Position numbers and translations under genes: made by a program. A stretch of DNA of 5,259 nt from Actinomycetota bacterium. Its GTDB lineage: Bacteria > Actinomycetota > UBA4738. This document shows, one piece after another, positions 5,023-5,259 of the stretch. The notes beneath the pieces were generated by a model. That model was not told the origin of the DNA. It ran no database searches and was given only the letters and a program-made list of their open reading frames with translations. Location: contig VAYC01000153.1 in NCBI GenBank assembly GCA_005885025.1, forward strand, positions 1-5,259. The letters are read 5' to 3'. Within the stretch, counting starts at the first letter, position 1; the number at the start of each line of letters is the position of its first letter.

Positions 5023-5259
5023 CTAGTGGGCCATGTCTCCGTGCCCGGCCCCGTGATCTGTCGGCCCCTTCATCATGCGGAGCATCTCGGGGCCGCCACT
5101 GCGCAGGAACCGAACGACCAGGACCGCCGCCAGCACCATGAACACGAAGTCCAGCGCGGAGGTGTAGTTGAGCGAGATATGGGCCTCGACGACCTTCGCG
5201 TTGCGCGGCCCGCTTGGGATCAGGCCGAGCGCATCGAACAGGAACTCGATGATCAGGCC
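5023..5259 (-). CDS. C-terminal end of a membrane permease, probably YraQ/ArsP type
   Basis: An open frame enters at the right edge on the - strand and runs 78 codons to the TAG at 5025-5023; the start is outside the window. The protein begins GLIIEFLFDALGLIPSG, continues EAHISLNYTSALDF (26-39), has one clear membrane helix FVFMVLAAVLVVRFL (39-53), and ends SGGPEMLRMMKGPTD followed by a tail with three His (HGAGHGDMAH). The NYT segment before a last helix and the GGPxMLRMM end resemble the C-termini of actinobacterial permeases annotated as YraQ/ArsP_1 (PF03773, DUF318); this is recalled, not searched. Codon use fits the neighbours. It lies 63 bases upstream of the Fur-family gene on the same strand, so it may belong to the same metal or metalloid transport locus; members of this family move organoarsenicals or unknown substrates. 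That it encodes a membrane protein is well supported; the family name is moderate. Confidence 0.6.
   Translation of the reverse strand, partial: GLIIEFLFDALGLIPSGPRNAKVVEAHISLNYTSALDFVFMVLAAVLVVRFLRSGGPEMLRMMKGPTDHGAGHGDMAH

Noticed and set aside
1..5259. CRISPR array, insertion sequence, tRNA, toxin-antitoxin pair or attachment site
   Set aside because: No regularly spaced long repeats, transposase motifs, cloverleaf sequence, paired small genes or terminal inverted repeats were found on either strand.

Overview
The window is GC-rich DNA with GTG/TTG starts, weak or absent Shine-Dalgarno sites on several genes, and short or no leaders. This fits a high-GC Gram-positive or related soil lineage (Actinomycetota-like). 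That placement is inference from composition and from gene families such as the Nur-like Fur protein and the two-subunit type acyl-CoA mutase; it could also be a neighbouring phylum. No rRNA, tRNA, mobile element, CRISPR array or phage gene was seen.

Left third, + strand (1-1538): the 3' part of a B12-dependent acyl-CoA mutase large subunit (methylmalonyl-CoA mutase family, without a C-terminal B12-binding domain), a 118-base gap with a possible promoter, then a small stand-alone PAS-domain protein starting at TTG. The PAS gene ends 10 bases from the end of a converging gene.

Right two thirds, - strand (1549-5259), read right to left: the last 78 codons of a membrane permease (probably YraQ/ArsP type, with a His-containing tail), a Fur-family repressor, a NiCoT-like nickel/cobalt transporter with a cytoplasmic-type His-rich loop, a GT-C (GT87-like) polytopic membrane glycosyltransferase, and a class I SAM-dependent methyltransferase. 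The last two genes are only 4 bases apart and are probably co-transcribed.

The most informative part is 4436-5022. The Fur protein carries an HxH plus distant His pattern that lines up with the nickel site of Streptomyces Nur. Both its own upstream region and that of the transporter hold clusters of TTGC/GCAA half-sites, the core of the known Nur box. The two clusters share a 21-base pattern with 14 identical positions. The simplest reading is a small autoregulated nickel (or cobalt) homeostasis unit. Nothing in the window points to a wholly new defence or mobile system.
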